Shown: positions 24,635-37,060 of the stretch, in pieces
Position numbering within the stretch: position 1 is the first letter of the stretch
Layout of the letters: every line of letters starts with the position of its first letter
NCBI RefSeq assembly: GCF_027887165.1
Contig: NC_077229.1
Location: 368,263,001 to 368,327,000, forward strand
Direction of reading: 5' to 3'
Length of the DNA stretch: 64,000 nt
Origin: Monodelphis domestica
Lineage: Eukaryota > Chordata > Mammalia > Didelphimorphia > Didelphidae
Notes under the pieces: generated by a model
The model's input: the letters and a program-made list of their open reading frames with translations, nothing else
Told to the model about the DNA's origin: nothing
Database searches by the model: none
Position numbers and translations under genes: made by a program

Positions 24635-25793
24635 CATGCATATGTTTTGAAATAAGATAATTGCAGTGTGGAGGAGACAAGTCCCCAACAGTAGGAGTTA
24701 ATGCGGTTTTTCCCTTAGGAAGTAATAATTGAGTTTTAAAATAATTTAGGGATATTTAGAGATGGACTTAAGGAGGGTGTACATTCCAAGCATAAGGACA
24801 GTCTGTTTAAATAGAAATAGACAAGAGATATAATGCTATGGATGAAGAATATAAAGTAACAAAGTTTGGTTGGACAATAGACTGAGTAAAGTGGAATGGC
24901 ATGTAATAAACTTGTAAATGCAAACCAGTAGGATTACAAAGAGATTTAAATGCCAGAGATGAATTTGATATTGAATCAAGGGACAAATGGAAACTGCCAG
25001 AACTTCTTGAAAAAAGAATTATAATCAAAATTTTCCATTAGTGATATTAATATGGGCAGTTGTGATGAAGCTATATTGGAGAGTAGAGATATATAAAAAT
25101 AGAGAAATGTGGAATATTGTTTCCATTGTCCATGTTAGAGGTGATGAAGCCTTGACCTGAAATAGTGGTTTTTGTGAGGACAAAAAATGAGATAGATACA
25201 AGGTCTATAAAGGCATAATTGACAAGATTTAGAAATGAAGTGAATATTGGAGGTGAGGGAGAGAGAGGAGTTGAGTGATAATTCTGAGATTGCAATACTA
25301 GTTACCTGTAAAAGTTGTGGCTTCTTCAGTAGGTCTGAGGGAGTTGAGAAGAGTGGTTTGTGATACAGGAAAAGACATTTATTTTGGTATATACTGAATT
25401 TGAGATGAATGTGAAATATCTTTCTGGGAATGTCCAATGTGAAATAGACAACAATAAGAAAGCAACTTAAAAGAAAGGTTCAATCAATAAATCTAGTCAT
25501 CAAACTACATTAGTTGAATCTATTAAACCTGATGAGGTCACCAAAAGGAAGAGTGGGGAAACAATTTTATTTTAAGAGAAAGCATTATAAATAATGGTTA
25601 TGAAAAAGAAAGTGAGGAGTAGTCAGAGAGATGGAGGGAGAATCAAGAGAGGAATTCATGAAAATATAGAGATTAGGGAAGAAAGAGGAAAGAAAGTTTA
25701 GTCAACCATGCCCAATTCTGAGTTTGTCAAGAGGAATGAGGATGGAGGAAATAAGAACTGATTTGACAAGATAGAGGTAAGTAGTAACTTTGA
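24435..25793 (-). repeat. Antisense L2-like LINE copy
   Basis: The plus strand follows antisense L2 from its 3' end: ATATGTGCCACATATTGTCATATTGTGC (24441-24468), later ACATTCCAAGCATAAGGACAGTC (24781), TTTAAATGCCAGAGATGAATTTGATATTG (24945), GGAGGTGAGGGAGAGAGAGGAGTTGAG (25249) and CTTGACAAGATAGAGGTAAGTAGTAAC near the right end, where L1 sequence takes over. It is heavily diverged with a TA tract inside it. The family call rests on remembered consensus. Confidence 0.6.
24603..24632. repeat. (TA)n microsatellite
   Basis: Fifteen TA units inside the antisense L2 block, next to CATA/CACA-rich sequence. Confidence 0.95.
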
Positions 25794-25794
25794 T

Positions 25795-26330
25795 TTTTCA
25801 AAATTATTTTTAATAAAAATCTACCTTCTCCCTTTCTTTCCCTTTAATTGAGAAAGCAAAGGAAACAAACACCATTACAAACAAGTATACTAAAGCAAAA
25901 CTAATATCCACATTGACAATATACAAAAAAGCATTTAATTTGTACCATGAATTTCACACCTTTTATGAAATATCAACTGTTATCATCAGTCTTTGGGAAT
26001 CTACATGGTCTTTTGTTCACCACATAGATCAGACTTCCTCTGTTCTTGAAAATTGTTTTGTCTTTTTCTTATTATTATATTAATGTTTCTCATCATTCTG
26101 CAAACTTCTCTAAGCATCAGTTCATACAAAGCTTCCCAAGAGTCTCTGAAACCATCCTCTTCATCATTTCTAATAGTACAATAGTATTCTACAACATTCA
26201 AATATCTTAATTTTCTCAGCCACTGTCAATTGATGGTCATTTTGTCACCAAGTTTCCTATTCTTTGTCAATGCAAAAAGAACATTCACAAATAATTACTG
26301 TTTTTCCATATAAAAATTCTTTTTCTCTTT
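25795..26330 (-). mobile_element. Old L1 3' fragment
   Basis: On the minus strand 26001-26201 encodes an L1 ORF2 C-terminus (MNVVEYYCTIRNDEEDGFRD, then SWEALYELMLREVCR), matching the MEYYC.IRNDE and W.DLHELM.SEV pattern of marsupial L1. 26200-26290 supplies the preceding part in worn form. 25795-26000 is 3' UTR with an ATTGAGAAAGCAA segment. The 5' part is missing. Confidence 0.8.
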
Positions 26331-26574
26331 CTTTTATATTTGTCTGAAGAACATTGAAAGAGTGGATAAAAAACACCATTTTGTAATGGAATGAAAGTAT
26401 TTCTGTTTGATTTATACCTTATTAATGGAATTCAGATTGAGATAATCTGAGTAAAAGGTCATATACTGCTGTTACTCATTTATATTTCATGTTCTGTAGA
26501 TATGCACAGTAAAATAATTACTTTTGTAATTAAATAATAATGTTTGAGATAAATATTTGAAATAATGTAAATTG

Positions 26575-28145
26575 GCAAGATTAACTAAAGAGGAAAGAAA
26601 ATATTTAAATCCACAATTAGACAAAGAAATTGAACAAGACACAAATGAGATACCTTTAAAAATCCTCACAATCAGATTGATTTAAAAATTAATTCTACCA
26701 AATATTTGAAGAACAATTAATTCTAATACTTTTTTGGAAAATTTCAAAACAATAGATATAGAAAAAGCCCTACCAAATGACTTACTTTACATGAATGATG
26801 TTTTGATATCTAAAGCCAGGAGAACAAAAGCAGAAAGAAAACAATAGAATAATGTCCTTAATACTGATGCAAAAAGTTAATAAATAGCAAGGAAATTATA
26901 GTAATATGTCACAAAGAGCATATATCATGACCAAGTAAAATTTATTTCAGAAATGCAAAAATGTATCAAAATTAGGAAAAATTTTCAGTATAATTGGCCA
27001 TATCAATAACAAAACCACAAAAGTCATATCATTACATGAAGAGATGAAGAAAAGAACTTTCAATCATATTACTTTCCTTCTCAATGGATTTAGCAGAGCC
27101 TGCAGAGAATATGGACTCATTTTCAATCAAGTGCAACATCCATTCCTATTCAAAACACTAGGAAGCCTAGAAATAGAATTTTCTTAAAATGCTAAGTAAT
27201 ATCATTTTCAAGCCAAGAGCAAGCATTATCCACAATGGAACTCTACTGGGAGCCACTCCAATAAGATCAGGGATGAAACAAGGATATCTATTGTCTCCAA
27301 TATTATTCAATAGTCTAGTAAAATTGCTAGATATAGCAATAAAAAGAAGAAAAATTGCAGGAATTAAAATAAGGAATGAAGAAATAAAGCTCTCGCTCTT
27401 TATAGATGATATGATGGATACTTGGTCTATGCTAGAGAATCAATTAAAAACTAGTTGAAAGAATTCAGAAATTTAACAAAGTTGCATGATATGAAATATA
27501 CCTATATGAATCATATGCATTTTTTCATGTTATCAAAAAGTCTAGCATCAAGAGATAGAAAGATAAATTCCAGTTAAAATACCTTACATTAATATAACAC
27601 ACCTCTAAACCTTCCTGCCAAGAGAGGTTCAGAAACTATAATGCAGGTATGATAGATACACTTTTTTGACAAATAAAGACATCCAAATGATTAGAGAAAT
27701 AGTAATTGCTTTTGATAAATGGAACCAATATATGAAAATGGCAATTTTACTTGAATTAATTTACTTATTCAAAGCCAAGCCAATAAAATTAAAAAATAAT
27801 AATTTCATTGAGCAGGAAAAAATGACAACATTTACTTGGGGAAAAAAAGTAAAAAATATCAAGGGAGTTAGTGTAGAGATTTTGAAGGAAGGGAGACTAC
27901 CAGTACCATATTTGAAATAATATTCCAAATATTCCAAAAATATTCCAATAACCACTAAGTACCATTTCATATTTATCAGATTGACTACCAGAGAAAAGGA
28001 AAATGACAAAAGCTAGTGGTAAAATACGCCATAGGGTAGAGTTGAAAACTGGTCTAGCTATTCTCAAGAACAATTTGGACTATGGATGACAGGGCAGAAA
28101 ATTATTCCTAGTCTTTGACCCAGTCAAAAAGGAACCATATCAACG
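26575..28145 (+). mobile_element. Old L1 ORF2 fragment (RT to C-terminus, internally deleted)
   Basis: Broken ORF2 on the plus strand. 26580-26830 carries linker and RT start; 26930-27180 the worn finger/palm segment. 27189-27458 encodes SIIHNGTLLGATPIRSGMKQ, then SPILFN and an FIDD active-site box at 27399-27410 (FADD is usual). 27666-27920 is the thumb region (MAILLELIYLFKAKPIKL; EGRLPVPYLK). From about 27960 the sequence jumps to the far C-terminal region (TTTGACCCAGTC near 28120), so several hundred bases are deleted. Confidence 0.85.
27189..27458 (+). pseudogene. L1 ORF2 reverse transcriptase palm remnant
   Basis: An 89-codon open stretch containing the RSGMKQG and SPILFN motifs and the catalytic aspartate pair as LFIDDMMD. 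Upstream and downstream parts of the same domain are in other frames with stops, so this is only the longest surviving piece of the polymerase core. Divergence from the copies at 34-35 and 57 kb is large (KRRKIAGIKI is recognisable but worn), which marks an older L1 generation. Confidence 0.75.
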
Positions 28146-28149
28146 AAAA

Positions 28150-28310
28150 CATTTTAATTGTTTTTTTTTTTTGTGTGTGGTAATTGGAAGAAATGAGTAG
28201 ATGAGCATGTTTATTATACCTTAGAATTGATACTAAGTATTGTTTCTAAGAAAGAAAGTAAGATATATTAATTAATGCAAATTGAAATGGGCAGAAGAAG
28301 GAGAAATTTG
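28150..28310 (-). repeat. Possible worn Mar1-type SINE remnant
   Basis: ACCTTAGAATTGATACTAAGTATTGTTTCTAAG resembles the 3' end of the 4971 SINE (CTTAGAATCAATACTATGTACCGGTTCTAAG). The rest is too worn to align by eye. It would separate the old L1 body from its 3' UTR. Confidence 0.45.
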
Positions 28311-28610
28311 AACACAGTAACTGTAGCAATATTATAATAAAGATTAACTGTGATAGATTTATCTCATCTGATCAGTACAACCCAAGGTAATTGCAAAAGT
28401 GTCCTGATTTTTAAAAAAATGTTATCTCCATTCAGAGGGAGAGAACTGAAGAAATCTGAATGAAAATTGAAGTATAATTTTTTTCATTTTATTTTCTTGA
28501 TCTTTTATTTCATTTATTTAGGTGCCATGACTAATATGGAAATATGTTTTGCATGACTTTACATGTCTAATTTATATATCATATTACTTATTTCCCTTAT
28601 CCATGGATTT
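28311..28610 (+). mobile_element. L1 3' UTR fragment
   Basis: CATGACTAATATGGAAATATGTTTTGCATGACTTTACATGTCTAATTTATAT (28527-28578) follows the marsupial L1 3' UTR, preceded by CAGAGGGAGAGAACTGAAG..CTGAATG. Probably the 3' end of the copy at 26575-28145, split off by the SINE remnant. Confidence 0.72.
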
Positions 28611-29554
28611 AAGATGACCTGAAGAAAATTTGGAAGTACTTTTTATTTAATATTAAAATTAAAAATTAAAAAAGAATAAAACATCATGTAGTTTCATTTT
28701 GCATAAAATTATTGAAAAACATCCTCAGTATAATGGAATTGGAATACTTGGATAATATATACTGATTTTTTTATCATTTTGATAATTAACCATATTTTGA
28801 AAGCTTAAAGATGAATGTTTATAATGTAAACATCTATCAAAAACATCATTCCTACTTTTTTTCAAATCTGTTATTTATATGCAATTGTGGGCAATAATTT
28901 AGATTTTAAGAATTCTTTTGCATAATGATACAAATTATTCTTTAAATTCTCAAGGCTATTTTGTGGTCTATTTTTATACTGTAATTACTTACTATATCTT
29001 ACTTTATGGAAGACTTCTGAAAAATAATTCTAGTCATTATTCTACTTCTTGATGAGAAATTAATAAAACTAAATTTTTAAATTAAATGTCATGCATTGTA
29101 TAGTTTTTAATGTTTCCTTGAGTAATCCACATTGGTTCATAAAAACAAGGTCCTTAGAGCTAACTTTTTAAAGTAATTCTGGTGAATCTCACCTGATATT
29201 GTATTACCATCATAATCTTTCTCTATAAACAAATCCTTATGGCATGGACATTCATTTGGTTGTTTCTTTGTTGACATAATTTTAGTTGAATTAATATGGA
29301 AATTAACTGTGGAGGACTTCTTGATCCCACTCTTGGGGATTTCTTAACCATTTCAGAAACTATATCGAAAGTCTAAGCCCTTATTATTGTGTTCAATATA
29401 TTCAGAATCCAGAATATATCCATCAGCCTGTAACATCACTTAAGACAGTGGTCTATTTGTTCCAAAATTATTTCTCTAAGTTTTTAATTCATTTATTTTT
29501 GTTGTAATTGTTCTTCTAAACATAACCTTTATGAGCATTACAAAATGTAGTCAA
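28611..29554. other. Unique AT-rich DNA
   Basis: No recognised gene or repeat. Confidence 0.45.
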
Positions 29555-29594
29555 AACACAAACACACACACACACACATACACACACACACACA
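29555..29594. repeat. (CA)n microsatellite
   Basis: CA units with single interruptions (ACATACAC). Confidence 0.93.
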
Positions 29595-29634
29595 GAAATC
29601 AATATACCCCTTTTGTGATTAATGACATAAATTT

Positions 29635-29885
29635 AGCAAGGCACCTCATTGGTTAAAACTCTGGAAATGAAGACAGGAAGAACTGAATTTGGTTCCAACC
29701 TCCGATACTTACTTGCTTTGTGACTTTAGGAAATCCCTCAACTTCTGCCTGCTTCATTTTCCTGAACTGCAAAATAAAGCAACTCTTTCATAAAGATGAT
29801 ATAAGGATCAAATGAGATTTATGCAAATTGATTGGCACAATGGATGGCACGTATTAGGGGCTTTATAAATGCTTTTTCCTTTCAA
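29635..29885 (+). repeat. MIR-family SINE, nearly full length
   Basis: GGTTAAAACTCTGGAAATGAAG, TTTGTGACTTTAGGAAATCCCTC, CTTCATTTTCCTGAACTGCAAAATAAAG, GATCAAATGAGATTTATGCAAATTG, then a tail AATGGATGGCACGTATTAGGGGCTTTATAAATGC, which is the L2-type 3' end shared by MIR. Confidence 0.85.
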
Positions 29886-30049
29886 TCTCTGTTTAATTGG
29901 AATATCTAAACTGTAGATTGTTCCTGATAATCTGATTTATTCTGAATCATATCTTTTATGTTCCTTAAATCTAGTGACTATTCTTTTCCAGAACTAGTGG
30001 GAAAAACAATTTTCATTCAAATGATAATGGATTTCATTTATGTGCTATG

Positions 30050-30235
30050 TTACAGAGTAAAGAGTACTAGATTTGGCACTTGAAAGCTATGGTTTCAATT
30101 CCTGGCTAACAATTTGTTATTTTTTGCCAACTTGGATAAGTCACTTCATTTCTCTGGGGCTCAGTTTCCTCATCTGTAAAATAAGGTTGGATTAATTGTA
30201 TTCTAATACCCACTGAAATTCTAATTCTATACTGT
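30050..30235 (+). repeat. MIR SINE
   Basis: AGAGTACTAGATTTGGCACTTGAAAGC, GTTTCAATTCCTGGC, TTGGATAAGTCACTTCATTTCTCTGGGGCTCAGTTTCC and CATCTGTAAAATAAGG form a clear MIR head and core. Confidence 0.88.
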
Positions 30236-30544
30236 TATGGACAATATATTAAGTTTCTGGCATTCAAGTTTGCATTTATTTCAACCTTTCCTTTGGCCAA
30301 CATTTAGAATTGAGATTAAATCTCTAAAATATTGATATTTTTCTAAAGAATCAATAGGAGAAGAATCAATCTTTATAATGAAAAGTAAAATAAAGTTCAT
30401 CCACTTCATCCAAAATAAGCTATTTGCACTTTCTTAAAGTATAATGTTTTTATTTTTCTTTTCTTTTTTATTTTTGTCTTGAATGAAGTTTCACAGGAAA
30501 AGCATACTTTTAACAAAAAGCCATTTTGTATCAATCTTTAAATT

Positions 30545-30695
30545 CTCTTTACCTCAATAACTTAGAGGATTATCTGCAAAAACTAGGAAGTGATGACACT
30601 GAGCAATGTTGCAAGGCTAGTAAGTGTTAGAGGAAAGACTTGGATGCAGTTCAAAGATTGATGGCTGACTTTCTAACCACTATGTAGCATTGTTT
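30545..30695 (-). repeat. MIR fragment
   Basis: ATTATCTGCAAAAACTAGGAAGTGATGACACTGAGCAATGTTGCAAGGCTAGTAAGTG..GACTTTCTAACCACTATG reads as antisense MIR. Confidence 0.65.
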
Positions 30696-31704
30696 CTAAA
30701 TATTACTCAATCCTAAAAATTCCTTTCTTTCCTGTCACTCAATTTCTAAATGTTGAATCTGGGTAAGAGTAAATATGGTTTTAAAAGGTAAATGTAAGCT
30801 TTATTTCTTTGTAACATGTTTATAACAATCATCAAATTTTATTTTTACAAAACTGTTTTGAAGGTTACCTAACTATATTCCATATATTGTTCTATATTCC
30901 ATATTCTATTTGAATAGTATCTTAAGACTTAAATCTGTGTTGGCAAAGATATGGTACATATGCCAGAGGAGACTGCTTCCTTCCCCTCTCCAAAAAGCCT
31001 GAGGACATTTCTCACATCATCTGCCCCTCAAGCCAGCAGTCCAATGGGAATGTTTTCTCCCCTGTCTTGGTTAAGAGTGTAGCTCCTATGCAGCATGAGA
31101 ATTGCAGTTTGGGCACTGTCTCTACAAGTTTCACCATCAATGACATAGATTTAGTTCAAATAGCACATATAATTTGCCCACAGTATTGAAGGTCCTACAT
31201 ATAATAATTGTGCTTTAGAGACAACTATTTGAACTAAAAGTATCATCCTTATTATATTATATTTTGATATTAAAACACCATCTTTGAGTGAAAATATCTT
31301 CCGTGTTTTTATCATCAGAGCTATTTCTTGCTCAGGGGCATGTGATACTGAAGAACTTTCATTGCATCAACCTTAGAATTAGGAACTGAATCTCAACAAT
31401 TACTAAGTTGTATGCATTTTTGCAGCCATATCCTGAAATCCTTTTATAAAACAAATATCCAGGAAAATCAAATGAAAAAAAATTATGGTTAGCTGGGCAC
31501 AACTGAAAGGCTTTTAATAGTATAATACTTCCTATTTCTCTAGGTAACCCATTGCCATTACTGATATGTGTACATGTATTTGTGTGTACACACTTATTTG
31601 CTGGATAGGACCTACAATTTCACTGATATTGATATAGGGAACTCATATTTAAGGAAATCCACTCTAGGATGGAAAATTGCACCCTTAGAGTACATTATAG
31701 TTTT
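30696..31704. other. Unique DNA
   Basis: No recognised gene or repeat. Confidence 0.4.
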
Positions 31705-31840
31705 TGAAATTACACAGGTAACTGAGGGATTAAGCCAATCATCTAAGATCAAATAGCACCTATATGTCTGAGGTAGGAACAGAACTCCAATCAGAATTAT
31801 TGATGGCCCTCTACTCACTATGCAATGCTGCTTCTCACAT
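31705..31840 (-). repeat. MIR fragment
   Basis: ACACAGGTAACTGAGGGATTAAGCCAATCATCTAAGATCAAATAGC..GTAGGAACAGAACTCC..CCCTCTACTCACTATGCAATGCTGC follows antisense MIR. Confidence 0.6.
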
Positions 31841-31851
31841 ATTTGTCCTTT

Positions 31852-31854
<3 letters not shown>

Positions 31855-31905
<51 letters not shown>
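31855..31905. repeat. (AT)n microsatellite
   Basis: About 25 AT units between the MIR fragment and a worn L2-like 3' end (CCTAGCACTT..ACACAATAGGCATTTATAATAAA). Confidence 0.96.
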
Positions 31906-31908
<3 letters not shown>

Positions 31909-31959
31909 TCCCTAGCACTTCTCATTCAATCCTTCCTTACACACAATAGGCATTTATAA

Positions 31960-32771
31960 TAAAATTTTGGTATTAAATAAACTATGTTGATTCAAGCTAA
32001 AATATTTTGAAGGTCACAACTCAGAAGAGAATTTTTGTTATTATATCCCTTTTCAAAGTATTGTCCTTAAGACTTTGTCCTTTCTATAGGTCTTTATGTT
32101 TCTTTTAAGACATGAAACTAAATAGTATCAGAGAAGAACCTAGGAGGAAAAAAACATTTTAAAATATAGTCAATCCACCAAAGAGAGTCAGAAAACATGG
32201 AGAGAGTGAGATTGCATTCTAGCAAGCAGCATGCTGATTCAGTCCTTAATTTTTCCATGATAGTGCCCCACCTGCTTTTAGCAGCTGTTTATTGCTTGGT
32301 TCACTGAAGCATATGATGCTGAACAGAGTCATGGGTCAATAAAGTCATTTAAAAATGATCAGCCCTCTGAGTCAAAGAGGTGATGAATCAAAAAAATCTC
32401 CCCCAGGCAACAAAGGAACAAGAAAACTTTGCAGTTAGATGGCAACATATCATCTAATGGATCAGCAAACTTCACATCTCCATAATTAATTTTACAACTT
32501 TAGGAGAGAAGGTAGCCTGGTCTCAGAAGTGCCTTCTTTGAAATATATGATTGTGCCAGGACATCAGTCCACATACAAAGCCCATTAACTTTGATCTAGG
32601 GAAGTATTTAGTTAGTAATTTCTTGATAAGTATTACTATTATCAGGAATTGATTCCAAATATTTCCAACTGTAACTATGCATCATTCTCCATTTTCATAT
32701 GTAATCTTTATACCTTTCCTCAAGCACTTGCAAATGGTTTTTCATAGCCCACAATGAGCTTGAATTTTTTT
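31960..32771. other. Unique DNA left of the nested SINE/L1 insertion
   Basis: No gene or repeat recognised. 32200-32560 has a non-simple, balanced composition and could be conserved non-coding DNA; this cannot be tested here. Confidence 0.4.
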
Positions 32772-32786
32772 AAATAACATAGTTTT
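32772..32786. repeat. Target-site duplication copy 3
   Basis: AAATAACATAGTTTT differs from the copies at 32966-32980 and 40738-40752 (AAATTTCATAGTTTT) at two bases. It lies just beyond the T-rich tail of the SINE, where its target duplication is expected. Confidence 0.7.
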
Positions 32787-32793
32787 TTTTTTT

Positions 32794-32963
32794 AAACCCT
32801 TATATTCTGCCTTGGAAGGCAGAAGAGTGGTAAGGGTTAGGCAATGGGGGTTAAGTGACATGCCAAGGGTGATACAGGTGGGAAGTATCTGAGGTCAGAT
32901 TTGAACCTAGGACCTCCCACCTCTAGGCCTGACTCTCAATCCACCGAGCTACCCAGTTCCCCG
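32794..32963 (-). repeat. Marsupial tRNA-derived SINE (Mar1/WALLSI type)
   Basis: Minus-strand head at 32963 (ACTGGGTAGCTCGGTGGATTGAGAG) with box B GGTTCAAATC near 32905, body to 32800 with the TTCTGCCTTCCAAGGCAG hairpin, and an A tail (T-run 32783-32793 on plus). Very similar to the copy at 4971. Confidence 0.92.
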
Positions 32964-32965
32964 CC

Positions 32966-32980
32966 AAATTTCATAGTTTT
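32966..32980. repeat. Target-site duplication copy 2
   Basis: AAATTTCATAGTTTT is identical to 40738-40752. With two preceding C the match is 17 bp (32964-32980 and 40736-40752). Confidence 0.9.
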
Positions 32981-33429
32981 TTAAAATTAATTTATTTAGT
33001 CAATTTAGAACATTATTCCTTGATTACAATAATCACATTATTTCCTTCCCACCCCTCCAACCACCCTTCCCATAGCCGACACACAATTTCATTGGGTATT
33101 ACTTGTGTCCTTGATCAGAACCTATTTCCACGTTGGTGGTGTTTGCATTAGGATGTTTGTTTAGAGTCTATATCCCCAGCCATATCCCCTCAACCCAAGT
33201 ATTCAAACAATTGCTTTTCTTCTGTATTTCTACTCCCTCAATTTTTCCTCTGAATGTGGATAGTAGTTTTTTATTGTAGATTCCTCTAAGTTATTGGGGA
33301 TCATTGCATTGGCACTAATGGAGAAGTCCATTACATTTGATTGTACCACAGTTTATCAATCTCTGTGTACAAGGTTCTTCTGGTTCTGCTCCTCTCGCTC
33401 TGCATCAATTCCTGGAGGTTGTTATAGTT

Positions 33430-36400
33430 CCCATGGAATTCCTCCATTTTATTATTCCTCTGAGCACAATAGTATTCCATCACCAACATGTACCACAATT
33501 TTTTCAGCCATTATGCAGTTGAAGGGCATCCCCTATTTTCCAAATTTTTTCCAGCACAAAGAACTCAGCTACGAATGTTCTTGTATATGTCTTTTTCCTT
33601 ATTATCTCTTTGGGGTACAAACCCAGCAGTGCTATGGATGGATCAAAAGGGCAGATAGTCTTTTAGAACCCTTTGGGCATAGTTCTAAATTATCCTCCAG
33701 AATGACTGGATCAATTCACAAATCCACCAGATATTCATTAATGTCCCAACTTTGCCACATCCCCTTCCCTTGCTTCCCTTTGCTGTCATGTTATCCAATC
33801 TGCTAGATGTGAGATTATACCTCAGAGTTGTTTAGTTTTTCATCTCTCTGATTATAAAAGATTTAGAACCCTTTTTCATGTGCTTATTAATAGTTTTGAC
33901 TTCTTTACATGAAAATTGCCTATTCATGTCCCTTGCCCATTTTTCAATTGGGGAATGGCTTGATTTTTTGGTACAAATGGTTTAGCTCTTTATAAATTTG
34001 AGTAATTAGACCTTTGTCAGACAATTTTGTTATGAAGATTGTTTCCCAATTTGTTGCTTCCCATCTAATTTTGGTTGCATTGGTTTTGTCTGTATAAAAT
34101 CTTTTTAATTTAATGTAATCAAAATTATTGATTTTACCTTTTGTGATTTTTTTCTAGGTCTTGCTTGCTTTTAAAATCTTTCCTTTCCCAAAGATCTGAC
34201 AAGTATACTATTCTGTGTTCACCTAATTTGCTTATAGTTTCCTTATTTACATATAGGTCATTCACCCATTCCGAGTTTATCTTGGTGTAAGCTGTGAGAT
34301 GTTGATCCAAACCTAATCTCTCCCATAATGTCTTCCAATTTTCCCAGCAGTTTTTATCAAATGCGGATTTTTGTCCCCAAACCTGCGATTTTGGGGCTTA
34401 TTATAGACAGTCTTACTGAGGTAACTTACCCTGAGTCTATTCCACTGATCCTCCTTTCTGTCTCTTAGCCAGTACCAAATTGTTTTGATGACTACTGCTT
34501 TATAGTATAGTTTGAGATCTAGGACTGCAAGACCTCCTTCCTTTGCATTTTTTTCATGATTTCCCTGGATATCCATGATCTTTTGTTCTTCCAAATGAAC
34601 TTTGTTATGGTTTTTTTCTAATTCAGTTAAAAAGTTTTTTGGTAGTTCAATGGGTATGGCACTAAATAAGTAGATTAATTTGGGTAGGATTGTCATTTTT
34701 ATTATGTTAGTTGATCCTACACATGAGCAATCAATGTTTTTCCAATTGTTTAGATCTAGTTTTAATTGTGTGGAGTGTATTGTGTAGTTGTGTTCATATA
34801 GTTCCTGTGTCTGTCTCAGAAGATAGATTCCTAAATATTTTATATTGTTTAGGGCGATTTTAAATAGACTTTCTCTTTCTAATTATTGCTGCTGAGATGT
34901 GTTGGAGTTATATAGAAATGCTGATGACTTATGTGGGTTTATTTTGTATACTGAAATTTTGCTAAAGTTGTTGATTATTTTGACTAGCTTTTTGGTTGAT
35001 TCTCCAGGACTCTTTAAGTAGACCATCATATCATCTGCAAAGAGTGATAGCTTGTTCTCCTCATTGCCTATTTTAATAACTTCTATTTCTTGTTTTGTGT
35101 TTCTAGTAAAATGTTAAATAATAGAGGTGATAAAGGGCATCCTTGTTTCACTTCTGATCTTATTTGGAAGGCTTCTAGTTTATTCCCATTGCAGATGATG
35201 TTTGCTAATAGTTTTAGATATTAAACTGTTGATTATTTTTAGGAAAGGCCCTTCTATTCCTATACTTTCTACTATTTTCAACAGGAATGAGTTTTGTATT
35301 TTTTCAAAGACATGTTTCTTCATCTATTGATATAATCATGATTTTTTTTTCAGTTTGCTTGTTAATATGGTCAATTATGTGAATGGTTTTCCTAATATTG
35401 AACTATACTTGAATTCCTGGTATGAATTCTACCTGGTCAGAGTGAATAACCCTCATGATCACTTGTTGGAGTCTTTTTGCTAGTATCCTATTTAAGATTT
35501 GTGCATCTATATTCATTGAGGAGATTGGTCTATAGTTTTCTTTCTCTGTTTTTGACCTGCCTGGCTTTTGAATCAGTACCATATTTGTGTCATACAATGA
35601 ATTTGGTAGAATTCTTTCTTTGCTTATTCTGTCAAATAGTTTGTATATTATGGTGATTTATTTTTCTTTGAATGTTTGATAGAATTCATTTTTGTATCCA
35701 TCTGGACCTGGGGATTTTTTCTTAGGGAATTCTTTGATGGCTTGTTCAATTTCTTTTTCTGATATGAGGTTGTTTAGGTAATCTATTTCTTCCTCTGTTA
35801 GTCTAGGCAATTTATATTGTTGTAAATATTCATCAATATCACCTAGATTGCCATATTTGTTGCCATATAATTGGGCATAATAATTTTTAATGATTGGCTT
35901 AATTTACTCTTTATTAGAGGTGAGGTCACCCTTTTCATCTTGGATACTGTCAATTTGGTTTTCTTCTTTCCTTTTGTTTAATTAGATTGACCAGAATTTT
36001 GTCTATTTTATTTGTTTTTTTCAAAGTACCAGCATCTGGTCTTAATTATTAAATAAATAGTTCTTTGACTTTCAGTTTTATTAATTTCTCCTTTGCTTTT
36101 TAGGATCTCTAATTTAGTCTTCATCTGAGGATTTTTAATTTGTTTACTTTCTAGTTTTTTTTTTAATTTGCATGCCCAATTCATTGACCTCTGTTCTCCC
36201 TAAATTATTAATATATGAACTTCAGAATATGCATTTCCCCCTGAGAACTGCTTTGACTGCATCCCATAGATATTTAAAGGCTGTCTCATCATTGTCATTT
36301 TCTTCAATGAAATTATTATTTGTTTCTATGATTTGTTCTTTAATTGGTTTTGGAGAATCACATTGTTCCAATTAATTTTTTATTTACCTCTCCATTTACC

Positions 36401-37060
36401 CTTGATGATTATCATTTTCATTGCATTGTCATCTGAGAAGGTTTTTTCATTATTTCTGCTCTTTTGCCCTTTTTTGCAATGTTTTTATACCCTAATACAT
36501 AGTTAATTTTTATTAATGTACCCTGTGCTACTGAAAATAATGTGTATTCATTTTTATCCCTATTTATTTTCCTCCACATATCTACTAACTATAATTTTTC
36601 TAAGATTTCATTCACTTTTCTTACCTCTTTCCTATTTATTTTTTGGTTTGATCTATCTAGTTCAGATAGAGAAAGGTTCAGGTCTACTACTAATTTAATT
36701 TTTCTATCTATTTCATCCTTGAGCTCCACAAGTTTCTCCTTTAGAAATTTGGATGCTATGCCATTTGTTGCATACATGTTGAGTACTGATATTTCTTCAT
36801 TGTCTACACTTCTTTTTATCAGGATGTAATTGCATTACCTATCTCTTTTAATTAGATCTATCTTTACTTTGGCTTTGTCAGATATCATGATTAACTTTCC
36901 TGCCTTCTTTTTATTAGTTGATGCCCAATTGATTTGGCTTCATCCTCTTACTTTCACCCTATGCATATATATGTTCCTCATGTGTGTTTCTTATAGGCAG
37001 CATATGGTTGGGTTTTGGATTCTAATCGACTCTGCTATTCACTTGGGTTTTATTGGGGAG
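33430..37060 (-). pseudogene. L1 ORF2 pseudogene (endonuclease, RT, C-terminal Cys region)
   Basis: Read from right to left. The endonuclease starts near 37060 with SVNGMNSP, then IRIQNPTICCL (about 37000) where the catalytic glutamate follows a stop (CCL*ETHMR), and MYATNGIASKFLKEKL near 36740-36780. RT carries [21 protein letters not shown] sequence (35403-35597; one residue reads Q in place of P) and an intact [10 protein letters not shown] box at 35030-35041. The thumb region at 34313-34696 has PKLIYLFSAIPIELPKNF and KEGGLAVLDLKLYYKA. The C-terminal Cys/His region is worn (33700-33800). Frames shift repeatedly. Confidence 0.9.

Noticed and set aside
33294..33806. A 170-codon plus-strand open frame
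   Set aside because: It is antisense to the L1 3' UTR and ORF2 C-terminus and has no independent coding signature.
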